From Gimesia algae (lineage in GTDB: Bacteria; Planctomycetota; Planctomycetia; Planctomycetales; Planctomycetaceae): a stretch of 64,000 bases of DNA. The notes under the pieces are model-generated. The model made no database searches. It was given only the letters and a program-made list of their open reading frames with translations, and was not told the origin of the DNA. The translations under genes and the position numbers were made by a program. This document shows, piece by piece, positions 36,398 to 45,021 of this stretch; the first letter of the stretch is position 1; every line of letters starts with the position of its first letter. The stretch lies in assembly GCF_007746795.1 (NCBI RefSeq), contig NZ_CP036343.1:2345369-2409368 (forward strand). The letters run 5' to 3'.

Positions 36398-36404
36398 TTC
36401 CGGT

Positions 36405-37511
36405 TTACTGCTTCAGATGGCGGTCAAAAAACTGGTAAGCCGTTTCGCGAGTGGCTGGTGGAAAATCGTGTTTTGCCTCCGGATACACGGCCTGCAAGTT
36501 TTCAGGCTGACCCGATAACGCATAAACGGGTTGAGCAATCCGTATTACATCTTTCACGCCCGACACCTCAAAGTTGCTGTCACTTATCGGGGCACATGCC
36601 AGAAACGCGCGGGGGGCGAAGCTGGCTACGATTTCGGTAAAATCAAAAGGGACCAGATCCGGATTGTTCTGATACTCACTGTTGATGACAGGCATATAGC
36701 GATCACTGGTCCAGCCTTTCAGCTTGCCGCCATAGTATTTATGAAAGCGGGTAAATCCACAACTGGAAACCAATGCTTTGATCCGGGAATCGAAGGCAGC
36801 CGTGAACATGGTATTGTGGCCCCCCAGTGAATGCCCGATGCAACCAATGCGGCCTCCCTGCACATAGTTCAGGGACTGCAGTAAATCAAGGGATCGCATA
36901 TTATCATAGATGGCTTTCATCGTGCCACTGCGGTATTCAGGATGCGCCTTGAAATCGTAGGGATATTCCCCGAACGAAGGATAATCCGGCGCGAGTGTCA
37001 CATATCCCCGTTCCGCCAGTTCCAGCGCATATTTCAGATTCGGCAAGCCTTTGATTCCCGCCGGTTCTTCTTTGCCCGTACTGGAATTCGTCTGATGCAG
37101 ACAGAGTATCGCTGGCACTGGGTGCGCGGGAGACGCTGAAGCGGGCACAAATAAATACGCCTTCACACGCTGCTGCAAATCATCCGTGTGATAAGAGATC
37201 TTCAACCGTTTGATAGAACCGACGGTTGTTTCTTCCAGCACTTTCAGATCCAGGGGAACCGGTTTCTCTGGATGGGGAATCTCGCCCATCACCGTCTGCA
37301 TATTGGATAGAATATGGTCGCGACGTATTTTCCAGTCAGCCCATGATTGAACAGAATGCTTCTTCCCGGCTGAATCCAGATAATAAGAGAGATCCAGATG
37401 CTCCTGATAAACGGGAACCTGTTGCGTTGGATTCTGTGGAGCATCTGCACTCCACAGAACCGGACTACAGGTAATTAAGCAGATGAAGAAACTGGAATAT
37501 CTCACAAGCAC
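36405..37511 (-). CDS. exported alpha/beta hydrolase (dienelactone hydrolase-like)
   Basis: A 368-residue protein. I chose the GTG at 37511, which has AAGAAAGG in good spacing and gives a clean signal peptide (MLVRYSSFFICLITC, ending WSA). The ATG at 37565 would overlap the upstream gene by 23 bases. Motifs: ILCLHQTNSSTGK, nucleophile GHSLGGHN and a late His in AKHDFP. It is an acetylxylan esterase/BAAT-like hydrolase related to the C-half of the 2482 fusion. The stop faces that of the beta-lactamase-fold gene with seven bases between. Confidence 0.85.
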   Translation of the reverse strand: MLVRYSSFFICLITCSPVLWSADAPQNPTQQVPVYQEHLDLSYYLDSAGKKHSVQSWADWKIRRDHILSNMQTVMGEIPHPEKPVPLDLKVLEETTVGSIKRLKISYHTDDLQQRVKAYLFVPASASPAHPVPAILCLHQTNSSTGKEEPAGIKGLPNLKYALELAERGYVTLAPDYPSFGEYPYDFKAHPEYRSGTMKAIYDNMRSLDLLQSLNYVQGGRIGCIGHSLGGHNTMFTAAFDSRIKALVSSCGFTRFHKYYGGKLKGWTSDRYMPVINSEYQNNPDLVPFDFTEIVASFAPRAFLACAPISDSNFEVSGVKDVIRIAQPVYALSGQPENLQAVYPEAKHDFPPATRETAYQFFDRHLKQ

Positions 37512-37542
37512 AGCGGTACCTTTCTTAAAGTGAATTCCCAAG

Positions 37543-38823
37543 TTACTTTTCAGATGGTTTAGCAACCGGTTTCACAGGTTCCGCGGGAGCGATCAGCGTA
37601 TTTTTGATAATGGATTCGGTCAGCTTATCATGATCGGATTCAACATCGATCAACAGGTTATCTCCGAAGAGCACATGCGTCGTAGGCTCAATGACTGTCA
37701 CAGCCTTGGGACGAACCGAAGCAAACAGATTTCCGGAAACTGTGACTCCACGGGTTTTATCGAGCGTCAGTCCGGCGGCTTTCAGATCATTGGTACGGCG
37801 TTTGACCTGCCCGTTTCCTATGTAACTGTTGGAAAAATTATTGCCCGTCACCGTGATCCGGCCCGACTTGGGTCCTATCTTTAAGGCATCTTTAGACAGC
37901 AGCGTAAATGTATTCGCACTGACCGCACAACCATGGGCGTCATCCAGAATAATACCACTGCCATTGTGAGCGATGACATTAGCAGAAAGTGTAATGCCAT
38001 AACATTCTTTATCCAGAGTAATCGCCCGGCCTTTGCATTCTTCAATCATGTTGGCACAGACAATGGAACCATACGTATTTTCAATGATCACACCATCGCG
38101 TAAATGGTCATCCAGATTGTTGCCACTCATACACAGGTTATATCCATCGGTACATCGCAGTGCATCCAGGTTCTCTTCAAAATGATTTGCCGAGACAACA
38201 ATGTCATGACAACCGACGGTATTCAGACCTGTGGCTTTGTTGTAGGTAATCAGACAATCGGAAACGCGGGGATCTTCGAAGCAGAAATCCAGAAAAATAC
38301 CGTCGCTGCCATGATAACTGCAGGTGACCCCATGGATATAAATTTCCTGAACCCATTTGGCATTAATGCCCCGCCCGCTTTTCTCATTGCCCGTCACGCG
38401 AAAATTCTGCAACTGCACACGCCAGATGCGGGGCTTCGGGTCTGGCTTTCCATCCGGAAGCTTGGCATCCGCAGGCGGATGGATGGCGATCGCATCCTGA
38501 CCTTCTTCATTCTTATTATGAATGTGCGTCGCAGAACCAGCGCCCATCAGTAACACATCACCTTTGGTAATGACTAGCGGCTCATTTATCTCAAAATTCC
38601 CAGGAGGCAGCATGACGACTCCCCCTTCTGCAGGAATCGCATCCAGCGCCTGTTGAATGGATTCATAATTGATCGCGTGGATCACAGGTCGCGCACCTGG
38701 TAATTTCGCTTTGCTTTGTGTTTCCCCTTTTTCCTGCCCGGCAAACACCAGCCCTGAACTCAGAGAGATAATAAACGCCAGAGTCAACATCGATTTCAAA
38801 ACGGCTGTGTGAGAACGTTTCAT
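37543..38823 (-). CDS. exported parallel beta-helix (PbH1 repeat) protein
   Basis: A 426-residue protein with a signal peptide (1-28, ending VFA). A right-handed parallel beta-helix of NosD/pectate-lyase type follows, with rungs such as VVMLPPGNFEINEPLVI, GINAKWVQEIYIHGV, YNLCMSGNNLDDHLRDGVII split after NNL, SANVIAHNGSGI and TVSGNLFASVRP. The first rungs (SIQQALDAIPAEGGVV) are typical of pectate-lyase-3 folds. Acidic residues that could bind calcium are present but no lyase signature is certain. It probably binds or cleaves polysaccharide. The downstream hydrolase gene is 31 bases away. Confidence 0.85.
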   Translation of the reverse strand: MKRSHTAVLKSMLTLAFIISLSSGLVFAGQEKGETQSKAKLPGARPVIHAINYESIQQALDAIPAEGGVVMLPPGNFEINEPLVITKGDVLLMGAGSATHIHNKNEEGQDAIAIHPPADAKLPDGKPDPKPRIWRVQLQNFRVTGNEKSGRGINAKWVQEIYIHGVTCSYHGSDGIFLDFCFEDPRVSDCLITYNKATGLNTVGCHDIVVSANHFEENLDALRCTDGYNLCMSGNNLDDHLRDGVIIENTYGSIVCANMIEECKGRAITLDKECYGITLSANVIAHNGSGIILDDAHGCAVSANTFTLLSKDALKIGPKSGRITVTGNNFSNSYIGNGQVKRRTNDLKAAGLTLDKTRGVTVSGNLFASVRPKAVTVIEPTTHVLFGDNLLIDVESDHDKLTESIIKNTLIAPAEPVKPVAKPSEK

Positions 38824-39052
38824 AGCAGGCAGGACCTCTTAATAAATCAGAAGCGCGGGGCAGGAAGAAAAACAGCTTGAGTAAAGCCATCTTTCACGAT
38901 CAGGATGTAATTCCGGATTGGTGCAATAACACCAGCTTAACTTTCTTTCGTAATTCATCCATCACAACCGAAATAGTCTCGATAGTCAAGTTGCAGACAA
39001 GAAGTAGTCTACTCAGCAAGGCATATTGAATTCTCTATGAGAATGACTCAGA

Positions 39053-39149
39053 TTTAGACTGTATCCAGTTTTACTGTAGCGTTTCCAGGGCCATTTGGAC
39101 CGAGTAGCATAGATTGAGAGACGCTATGGTTCAATGTGATGCGATCTAG
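39053..39149 (-). repeat. 97-bp dispersed repeat, copy D (inverted)
   Basis: Reverse-complement copy of the element at 15598. The right stem arm has a GTTTCC change. GGTCCAAATGGCCCTGG and CATCACATTGAACCAT are kept. It lies in the 560-base gene-free region between the beta-helix gene and tRNA-Arg, which otherwise shows only a short GTTGCA(T/C)CTG direct repeat near 39234 and 39281. Confidence 0.85.
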
Positions 39150-39336
39150 CCTAAGACTGATTTTGTGCATTTCAAATCAGACAGCGGGGCGACTTGTAAT
39201 TTATCCATGGAATGCTAGAATCACCCAGCGCAAACAGTTGCATCTGTTTCTGATTTTAGTAACATAAACACTGACAACAGGTTGCACCTGCTTCTCAGAA
39301 ACGGCGGCTCTCAAAATCCGGTGAAGTTCCGATTTT

Positions 39337-39365
39337 TTGAGTCACCTGAATCACTCCAGGATAGT
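39337..39365 (+). promoter_or_regulatory. candidate promoter of tRNA-Arg
   Basis: TTGAGT (39337-39342), 17 bases and GATAGT (39360-39365), ending 15 bases before the tRNA. The position is right for a tRNA promoter. The -10 match is moderate. Confidence 0.5.
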
Positions 39366-39380
39366 CCACTATTCTGACAG

Positions 39381-39454
39381 GCACCCGTAGCTCAACTGGA
39401 TAGAGCACCGGTCTTCGGAACCGGGGGTTAGGGGTTCGAATCCCTTCGGGTGTA
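39381..39454 (+). tRNA. tRNA-Arg (anticodon TCG)
   Basis: Cloverleaf with acceptor GCACCCG/CGGGTGT, D-arm AGCTCAACTGGATAGAGC, anticodon stem CCGGT/ACCGG around loop CTTCGGA (TCG), and T-arm GGGGTTCGAATCCC. No CCA is encoded. A mobile element begins 38 bases downstream, and the region to the right has the character of an island inserted beside this gene. Confidence 0.95.
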
Positions 39455-39604
39455 CTTGACTTACGTCAAATGAGGCTCTCGCTTGTACCTATGGAGATTG
39501 GCGTGTAAAGCGGACCCACTTTGGCGCGGAAATGGGACCCACCTGGGGTTGGGTTAACCACGTGGGGTAACGTGGTGGTCAGTATGCCAAAGTGTGGAAG
39601 CGAC

Positions 39605-40396
39605 TCAGGCTTTTTTGCGAGGTGGCTTCTTTTGTTTCATCGACTCTTTGAACCGATAGCTTTCACCATTCATCTCAAATATTTCACAATGGTGCGTTAA
39701 TCGATCCAAAAGTGCTGCCGTCATCCGTTCGCCCTGAAAGATCTGGCCCCAGTCGCTGAAGGCGAGGTTGCTGGTGATCAGCAGACTTCGTCTTTCATAA
39801 CGATCAGCAAACACCTGGAACAGTAGTTCCGCACCAGCACGGCTGAAAGACAGATAACCCAGCTCGTCGACAATCAGCAGATCGAGCTTGTCGAGCCTGT
39901 TCAGGAGACGCTCCAGACTGTATTGCTGTTGCGCGGTTTCCAGTTGATTGACGAGTGCCGCAGCGGTGAAGAATTTCGTTCGGATTCCTTCACGACAGGC
40001 GGCCAGGCCCAGTGCAATCGCCAGATGGGTTTTGCCCGTTCCCGGCTGACCAAGCAGACAGAGATTGGTATGTTGCCGGACCCATTCACCACGGGCCAGC
40101 TCCAACACCTTCTGTTTGTTGACTGATTTCATGGCCGCGAAGTCGTAATCTTCCAGCCCTTTTTCCACTGGGAACTGAGCCTGTTTGATCCGGCTGGTCA
40201 GCGCATTCGTGGACCGTGCCGCCACTTCCAGTTCAGTCAACTGCAGCAGATATTGCTCGAACGTCTGATTTGAGTTGGCCGCTTCGTGGGCCAACTTCTC
40301 GAACTCCGCATTCATGGCCGGTAACCTTAACTGCTTGAGATTGCTCTGCAGCAGTAGATTCGGATCGTTTTTCTTCTGTATTGTTTGTGGGGGCAC
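39605..40396 (-). CDS. istB: IS21 transposition helper ATPase IstB
   Basis: A 263-residue AAA+ ATPase. The GTG at 40396 is preceded by AAGGAG at six bases, so I prefer it to the longer frame starting at 40435. Motifs: NLCLLGQPGTGKTHLAIALG (Walker A, about 103), LLIVDELGYLSF (Walker B) and LLITSNLAFSDW (sensor 1). It helps IstA select the target. The end of istA extends 164 bases into this gene. Confidence 0.95.
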   Translation of the reverse strand: MPPQTIQKKNDPNLLLQSNLKQLRLPAMNAEFEKLAHEAANSNQTFEQYLLQLTELEVAARSTNALTSRIKQAQFPVEKGLEDYDFAAMKSVNKQKVLELARGEWVRQHTNLCLLGQPGTGKTHLAIALGLAACREGIRTKFFTAAALVNQLETAQQQYSLERLLNRLDKLDLLIVDELGYLSFSRAGAELLFQVFADRYERRSLLITSNLAFSDWGQIFQGERMTAALLDRLTHHCEIFEMNGESYRFKESMKQKKPPRKKA

Positions 40397-41936
40397 GATG
40401 ATCTCCTTGTGTTGACGTAGAAAGAAACAAATCAAAATGGTTCAGGCTCGGACAGGGAACCTGTACCGACAAGACCTCCGGACGACTCAATTCTTCTTTG
40501 CTCAGAGTTGCCGGAGAGAAATCAGGCTGATTGCGGGCATGCGCGGTACTGCGTTTGACCCGGCGAATGATCCGGTCGGCATCCGCTCCTTCGGGGCCAC
40601 GCAACTGTTCGATGGTTTTCTGGACGCGCTGGACTGGATGTGCGGACAATAGCTGTAGCACTCGTACATATTGTTTTGCTCCCGCACATAAGCCATGCCG
40701 GTTTTCCAGCCGTTCGCGAAGTTCGTCAAACACCGGCGGTAGCTTCCACTGACGGTAGACGTTGGAATGATCTAACGCAGCCGGTCGCCGCCCCAAAGCT
40801 GCGAGGTAATGCAACGGGTTAAGAATCTGACACCCTTTCTCATAGCTTCTTTGATGGGTTGCCACCACAGTTCCCTTAAAGACCATTTCCACACGGTCAA
40901 CGTAACCTTTGACGCTCACCGTCTGAAACGCACACTGTCGCGGCACGCTGTAATCCACGTTCTCAAACCGGGCGAACTGATACTTGTTGACCTTTACTTC
41001 CCGGCGGATGCACGGATCAAAGCGGTGCCTGGGCAACCCGGCGGCGTTTTGTTTGTCCTGTTCCAATCGTGTGCCGATGGTTTCTGTCTTACCACTACTG
41101 AGACGCTGCTGTTCCTGGAGGCAGCATTGCCGAAGATAGTTGTTGAGTTCCTCGAAATCTTCCATCTTGGGAACCGGAGTCGACCATTTCCGCTGCAACG
41201 TCTTCACGCGATTCTCAACGACCGGTTTTTCGTTCCCGCTGGCCGGCAGGCAGAACAGTGGTTCAAAGACATAATGACTTGCCAGGGCTGCATAACGTTG
41301 GTTGATTTTGCGACTCCGCCCGCTGAGCACCGCGTCGGCTACCGTTTTCGGGTTGTCCCACCAGACTTCTTTGGGAACGCGATCAAAATACTCGAACGCC
41401 TGCACCATGCCTTCCAGAATCGCTTCGGTCCGTTCCGTCGGTAGAGCGATCACAAAGGGGGCGTTGGAATACGACCAGACCAGAATCAACACTGAAACCC
41501 GTCGTCGTCCGTCGGGAAAATCGACATAAATCTTGCCGAAGTCGGCTTCCAGCCGTTGGCCCGGTTGGTGATCAAGCGGGATGAATGTTTCACGTTTATT
41601 GGTTCGGTGCTTCCGCACGAATCGACAAACTGCATCGTAACCGCCGAGATAGCCGTGCTCGTCCCGCAGTCGCTCAAAGATTCGTTGTGCTGTGTGCCGC
41701 TGTTTGGGTGGTTGCGATTCATCATCGGCGAGAATCTGTCGGATGGTCTCATGGAAGGGGCCCAGTCGGGGAGCCGCCTGAGTCTGGCGCTGCGAATATT
41801 GTTGCGGTTGCCCTGCACCGTGTAATACTTCGCGGATCTTTCGCCGTGAATGATGAAATGTCCGAGCGATTTCCCGGATGCTCATCCCGTCGCGATGAGC
41901 ACGCCGTATACGTCCGTAATCGTCCACCGTAAGCAT
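40233..41936 (-). CDS. istA: IS21 transposase IstA
   Basis: A 567-residue DDE transposase. The N-terminal HTH (DDYGRIRRAHRDGMSIREIA) precedes the retroviral integrase-type core: Asp in EADFGKIYVDF (about 133), Asp in WWDNPKTV (about 195) and Glu in KPVVENRVKTL (about 243). The C-terminal beta domain follows. The last 70 residues are low-complexity and overlap istB; most IS21 istA genes end close to the istB start. The reading frame is open throughout, so the element may be active. Confidence 0.94.
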   Translation of the reverse strand: MLTVDDYGRIRRAHRDGMSIREIARTFHHSRRKIREVLHGAGQPQQYSQRQTQAAPRLGPFHETIRQILADDESQPPKQRHTAQRIFERLRDEHGYLGGYDAVCRFVRKHRTNKRETFIPLDHQPGQRLEADFGKIYVDFPDGRRRVSVLILVWSYSNAPFVIALPTERTEAILEGMVQAFEYFDRVPKEVWWDNPKTVADAVLSGRSRKINQRYAALASHYVFEPLFCLPASGNEKPVVENRVKTLQRKWSTPVPKMEDFEELNNYLRQCCLQEQQRLSSGKTETIGTRLEQDKQNAAGLPRHRFDPCIRREVKVNKYQFARFENVDYSVPRQCAFQTVSVKGYVDRVEMVFKGTVVATHQRSYEKGCQILNPLHYLAALGRRPAALDHSNVYRQWKLPPVFDELRERLENRHGLCAGAKQYVRVLQLLSAHPVQRVQKTIEQLRGPEGADADRIIRRVKRSTAHARNQPDFSPATLSKEELSRPEVLSVQVPCPSLNHFDLFLSTSTQGDHRAPTNNTEEKRSESTAAEQSQAVKVTGHECGVREVGPRSGQLKSDVRAISAAVD

Positions 41937-42153
41937 CCTTCACCCCGAAACTGAAGGTCAAAAGCCTCCAGTATCAGGAACTTGCTACGATGGGTCCATT
42001 TTACGCGCCAATAACTCCCCCAAAGTGGGTCCGCTTTGCACGCCAATCTCCACCCATGCCTTTTCGCGAATTCGGACTAAATGAGACAATTTCCATCTGA
42101 ATGGGCTTTGGCATGCACGATTTAATCAATTTTTTCTCGGAAAGATCTTTCGA

Positions 42154-42578
42154 TCAGTTCGACGCATCGCGGAAGATGTGTCGAACCGATCGAAGGCACA
42201 GGAGACGGACATCGTGTTTGGCGAACAAATCCCAAAGTTCCACGAAGTCCAATAGGCTGCGCGTCAACCTGTCGAGTTTGACTACGAAGATAATGTCAAT
42301 TTTTCTTGCCACGACATCGGCTTTGAGCCGTTGGAGTTCGGGGCGGTTTTGATCTTTCGCACTTCGCCCGGCATCGATGTAGTAGTCCGTGCTCGCGACC
42401 ACCCATCTGTTAAGTGTTTCTCGATATTCAATTCCCTTTCGAATGTCGTTTCTTTGAGCTTCCAGACCATCCGCTCCACAGCTTGACGAGTAGAGGAAAC
42501 ACGAATAGAGACCGCGATGCAAACTCCGTTGCTCTCTTCTGTCTCATTTTGTTTTTTCTTTAATGACTTTGATGCCAT
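42154..42578 (-). pseudogene. serine recombinase (resolvase/invertase) remnant
   Basis: The N-terminus reads MASKSLKKKQNETEESNG then VCIAVSIRVSSTRQ, containing the catalytic Ser of serine recombinases. The expected continuation ADGLEAQRNDIRKGIEY..WVVASTDYYIDAGRSAKD and DIIFVVKLDRLTRSLLDFVELWDL is in another frame. The two parts meet near 42485, so at least one indel has occurred. The gene then stops near 42154 without the DNA-binding domain. It is probably the decayed integrase of the island. It lies 100 bases from the IS21 right end. Confidence 0.85.
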
Positions 42579-43011
42579 AGTGTCCTCTCCTGATCAAGAC
42601 AGATGGTTTTGATTGTTGAGTTGTTCTGCCTCTGCCCCACGCCGTCTCTCAGCAATTGCTGCCAACACGCCACCAAGTGACTGCTGCCGGGACTCTTCTC
42701 CTCCTTTTTTGTGACATCTTAGAGTGGATGATTTGGTGTGATGGTGACTTTTTTCTCAAGTGCTTCAACAGTTAAATGCAACGTCCATATCCTTTTTTCG
42801 TAATCGCTTGGTCTGCATAATCGCAACCATCCCTTGAGTTTCTTGGAACGCTTGAAGACCGAACAGCAACCAGCGACGAAGGAACCGTCCCTCCGCCTAG
42901 TGGTTGCTGTTCAGTCGAGATGATCTGAAAATACATGTCCATGTCTCTGGCTCATTTGAGACTAACGATGCTTGCGTATAGACTCGGAGGTACCTTGACT
43001 TACTACCCGAA
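42579..43011. other. gene-free region with a long perfect inverted repeat
   Basis: GAACAGCAACCA (42861-42872) and TGGTTGCTGTTC (42901-42912) are perfectly complementary arms of 12 bases around a 28-base loop. The remaining sequence has no supported gene. Confidence 0.6.
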
Positions 43012-43389
43012 TCAGTCGCACCTGAGAAGTGCCCCGACTAAATCTTCTATTTCCTCTGCTTCTCGTGCTCTACGGCCAGCAGATTTAGGAGTCGACCGAG
43101 AACCTGGTATATCGCAAGATTTGCAGAGAGCACTCAGGCTGTCAAACTCTGCGTTCACCTCCAGTTGAATGTCAATTCCTCCACCCGCGAAACATTCCAA
43201 GTGCAAAATATTCACGGTGGTCAACTCCGCATAGGGCACCCCAAAGCCTTGAAAGGCTCCACTGTCCTTTATCTTTTCTTCAATACACTGAATTAGCTCA
43301 TCAGTGAACTCCTCTTTCTTAATCATTTCGGCATCCATTTTGCCGCAGCATTCATCACAAATATACTGATCTTCTGAAACGGTAGTCAT
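43012..43389 (-). CDS. hypothetical protein, possible zinc-binding N-terminus
   Basis: A 125-residue protein starting MTTVSEDQYICDECCGKMD, with CDECC near residues 11-15 and further Cys at about 35, 71, 89 and 92. The middle reads LTTVNILHLECFAGGGIDIQLEVNAEF. No family is recognised. The promoter region upstream has a palindrome and a TATATA box, which suggests a regulated island gene. A weak GAAAGAGA precedes the ATG. Confidence 0.55.
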   Translation of the reverse strand: MTTVSEDQYICDECCGKMDAEMIKKEEFTDELIQCIEEKIKDSGAFQGFGVPYAELTTVNILHLECFAGGGIDIQLEVNAEFDSLSALCKSCDIPGSRSTPKSAGRRAREAEEIEDLVGALLRCD

Positions 43390-43417
43390 TGCATTCTCTT
43401 TCTATAATAGAGAGACA

Positions 43418-43443
43418 TATATAGTGCAGGCCAACAGTTGGCC
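43418..43443 (-). promoter_or_regulatory. palindromic operator beside a TATATA box
   Basis: GGCCAAC-A-GTTGGCC (43429-43443) is a perfect seven-base inverted repeat. On the minus strand it is followed at once by TGCACTATATATG, a likely -10 region for the 43012-43389 gene. A repressor could bind here. Confidence 0.5.
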
Positions 43444-43593
43444 TTAGGTGACTTCACCCGAACCATCGCTCGGAATATGAAATGAAGCCATATGAGCAGC
43501 AGTTTCGTTGACATACCGGTCACCTTTTCATATGATGTCAGTGTTGCCAAGAAGGACTGTCCTCGAGTACAACATCTCATGCGCCGCCACTGT

Positions 43594-43607
43594 TGTCAAG
43601 GGTGACA
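43594..43607. promoter_or_regulatory. candidate operator TGTCA-AGGG-TGACA
   Basis: A perfect five-base inverted repeat 35 bases upstream of the HTH-protein start. On the minus strand it contains a consensus -35 (TTGACA), and on the plus strand GTGACA is followed after 17 bases by TTGATA. It is placed as expected for autoregulation by the adjacent HTH protein. Confidence 0.45.
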
Positions 43608-43641
43608 GTCAGTTTTTTTCGATTTTGATAGATCTGAGCAG

Positions 43642-43959
43642 ATGATACGATTCAGGCTGAATGAGTTAATTGCAGAGTGCAATGCTTCAGGCACAGAAGA
43701 ACGGCTTCATATGCAGACGGTTGCGGACGCAGTGGGGGCAGCCCGTTCAACCTTAGCCAACCTCACCACGCTCAATCGTGAGCCTGTTACCAATACGGCA
43801 CTTGTCGAATGTCTCTGCCGATTTTTTGCCACTCATCACCCAGAGTTTGAACTTTCTATGCTTATTGAGTTCACACCGAGTCTACCCGAGACGACAACGA
43901 CCCACATTGATGCGCTGTATCCAGAACGGGCAGCGAAAAGTAGGAGGAGGCACTCTTAG
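43642..43959 (+). CDS. HTH (XRE/Cro-C1-type) regulator
   Basis: A 105-residue protein. Residues 1-75 fit the PF13443-type Cro/C1 fold: MIRFRLNELIAE, then MQTVADAVGAARSTLANLTT as the HTH, then ALVECLCRFF. The C-terminal tail is basic (AAKSRRRHS). It is the only likely repressor of the visible island part, and a perfect inverted repeat lies just upstream. It probably controls the divergent minus-strand genes and itself. Confidence 0.75.
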   Translation: MIRFRLNELIAECNASGTEERLHMQTVADAVGAARSTLANLTTLNREPVTNTALVECLCRFFATHHPEFELSMLIEFTPSLPETTTTHIDALYPERAAKSRRRHS

Positions 43960-44250
43960 CAATACTACCTCCATCGGTATTTTGAATGGACGATGCTATT
44001 TGTGTCCTGTCGCCAATTTTAAGGCCTTAAGAAACTCCTGTAGTGAACTGGCAAACGCCTCACCGTTGGCGATCATCTGTTTCTCAAGTAGTGGGAACTT
44101 ATAACCAGGTCGAACTTGTAGGCTCGGATTCTTTCGTCAAAGAACTAGGGAACGCCTGCCATTCAGAGTGTTTGCAAAAGTCGATGGACAGTTCTTTTTG
44201 AGCATTCCAACTCTTCAGCCAGTGTATTTGAAGTCATCTGGCTTCCATAA
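43960..44250. other. gene-free stretch
   Basis: About 290 bases between convergent genes. No credible ORF, RNA or repeat is seen. Confidence 0.4.
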
Positions 44251-45021
44251 TCAATTATCCGACTGTTTGCTAATTAATTGGTCCAACTTAAATTGTATGT
44301 AATCATTAAGTTGGTCAGTAAGACGCTGCTCAGTCTTGGTCATAAATCGCTGATTCGAATCTAATATATTGAGGAGGACCAAATAATTCATTTCACCTAT
44401 GAACGGAGTCCGTGGTAGTGTTGCGAGTCGACCGTTATGTGGAATCGATTCTCGGAACTTACCCAGATCTCGATATCGTTCAACTAGTGGGTTTCCCGTT
44501 TTAGGTGAGAGCAAGATCAGGCTAAAGTCCCTCGGGAGAAATTCGAATAGTTTTGCTTCTTGATAGCAACCACATTGATAAAGGCCAATACGAGCATTCC
44601 GAATCAACTGGTCCGCTGGATAACCAGCATGACCATTATTGTGAGTCGTATTTGCAGAAAGTGGTGAGCCATATTTCATCTCAACAAACACAGTCGTCGG
44701 TGGATTTTCCCACGTGATGACAACATCGACTTCAGTTTGTCCTTCATCCCAGGGAATCAGCCAGCGTGGGAATTTTGGTTGCTTTTGCCAAAGTACGATA
44801 CGAAGCTTTCGGAATACCTGACGGCGAAATCGTTCAACTCCGAGAGCATGATTCAGAAAGTCGGGCAACCACCACCTGGGATTGATCGCCTGTAACGTTC
44901 CAAATAAGTGACCGGTAATCACATCTTCGCTGGTGGGCCGAACGATCAGGGGACATCGTAGCGTTCCACTTTTGGCGGGCTCACACAAACAACCCCCTTT
45001 CCCTCCCAATTCCGTCAGCAT
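44251..45021 (-). CDS. PD-(D/E)XK-like nuclease-domain protein, hypothetical
   Basis: A 256-residue protein. Around residues 95-120 it reads WDEGQTEVDVVITW then TTVFVEMKYGSPLS. The spacing of Asp and the E-x-K pair fits a PD-(D/E)XK active site (D at about 100, EMK at about 114-116). Downstream are LIRNARIGLYQCGCY and FSLILLSPKTG. No named family is recognised. The start overlaps the stop region of the RecB-like gene by seven bases, so the two are translationally coupled. Confidence 0.6.
   Translation of the reverse strand: MLTELGGKGGCLCEPAKSGTLRCPLIVRPTSEDVITGHLFGTLQAINPRWWLPDFLNHALGVERFRRQVFRKLRIVLWQKQPKFPRWLIPWDEGQTEVDVVITWENPPTTVFVEMKYGSPLSANTTHNNGHAGYPADQLIRNARIGLYQCGCYQEAKLFEFLPRDFSLILLSPKTGNPLVERYRDLGKFRESIPHNGRLATLPRTPFIGEMNYLVLLNILDSNQRFMTKTEQRLTDQLNDYIQFKLDQLISKQSDN

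Larger units (their letters stand above)
39492..42052 (-). mobile_element. IS21-family insertion sequence
   Basis: A 2.56-kb element bounded by 33-bp terminal inverted repeats (39492-39524 and 42020-42052), differing at one base and beginning TGGAGATTGGCG. Inner repeats GGCGCG.AAATGG.ACCCA follow on each side, as expected for IS21 transposase binding sites. It encodes intact istA and istB on the minus strand. No clear target duplication is visible (GTACCTA on the left, CCCATGC on the right). Confidence 0.9.

Noticed and set aside
38663-38890. 75-residue minus-strand ORF
   Set aside because: It overlaps the beta-helix start in another frame and has no ribosome binding site.
39484-39491. IS21 target-site duplication
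   Set aside because: The bases on the left (GTACCTA) and right (CCCATGC) do not match in any register of 4-8 bases.
40809-41444. 211-residue plus-strand ORF
   Set aside because: Mirror frame of istA, whose DDE residues are intact.
42861-42912. CRISPR repeat
   Set aside because: There is only one inverted repeat, with no spacer array; no CRISPR array was found anywhere in the window.
43386-43580. 64-residue minus-strand ORF upstream of the 43012 gene
   Set aside because: It covers the palindrome and TATATA box and has no family or start signal.
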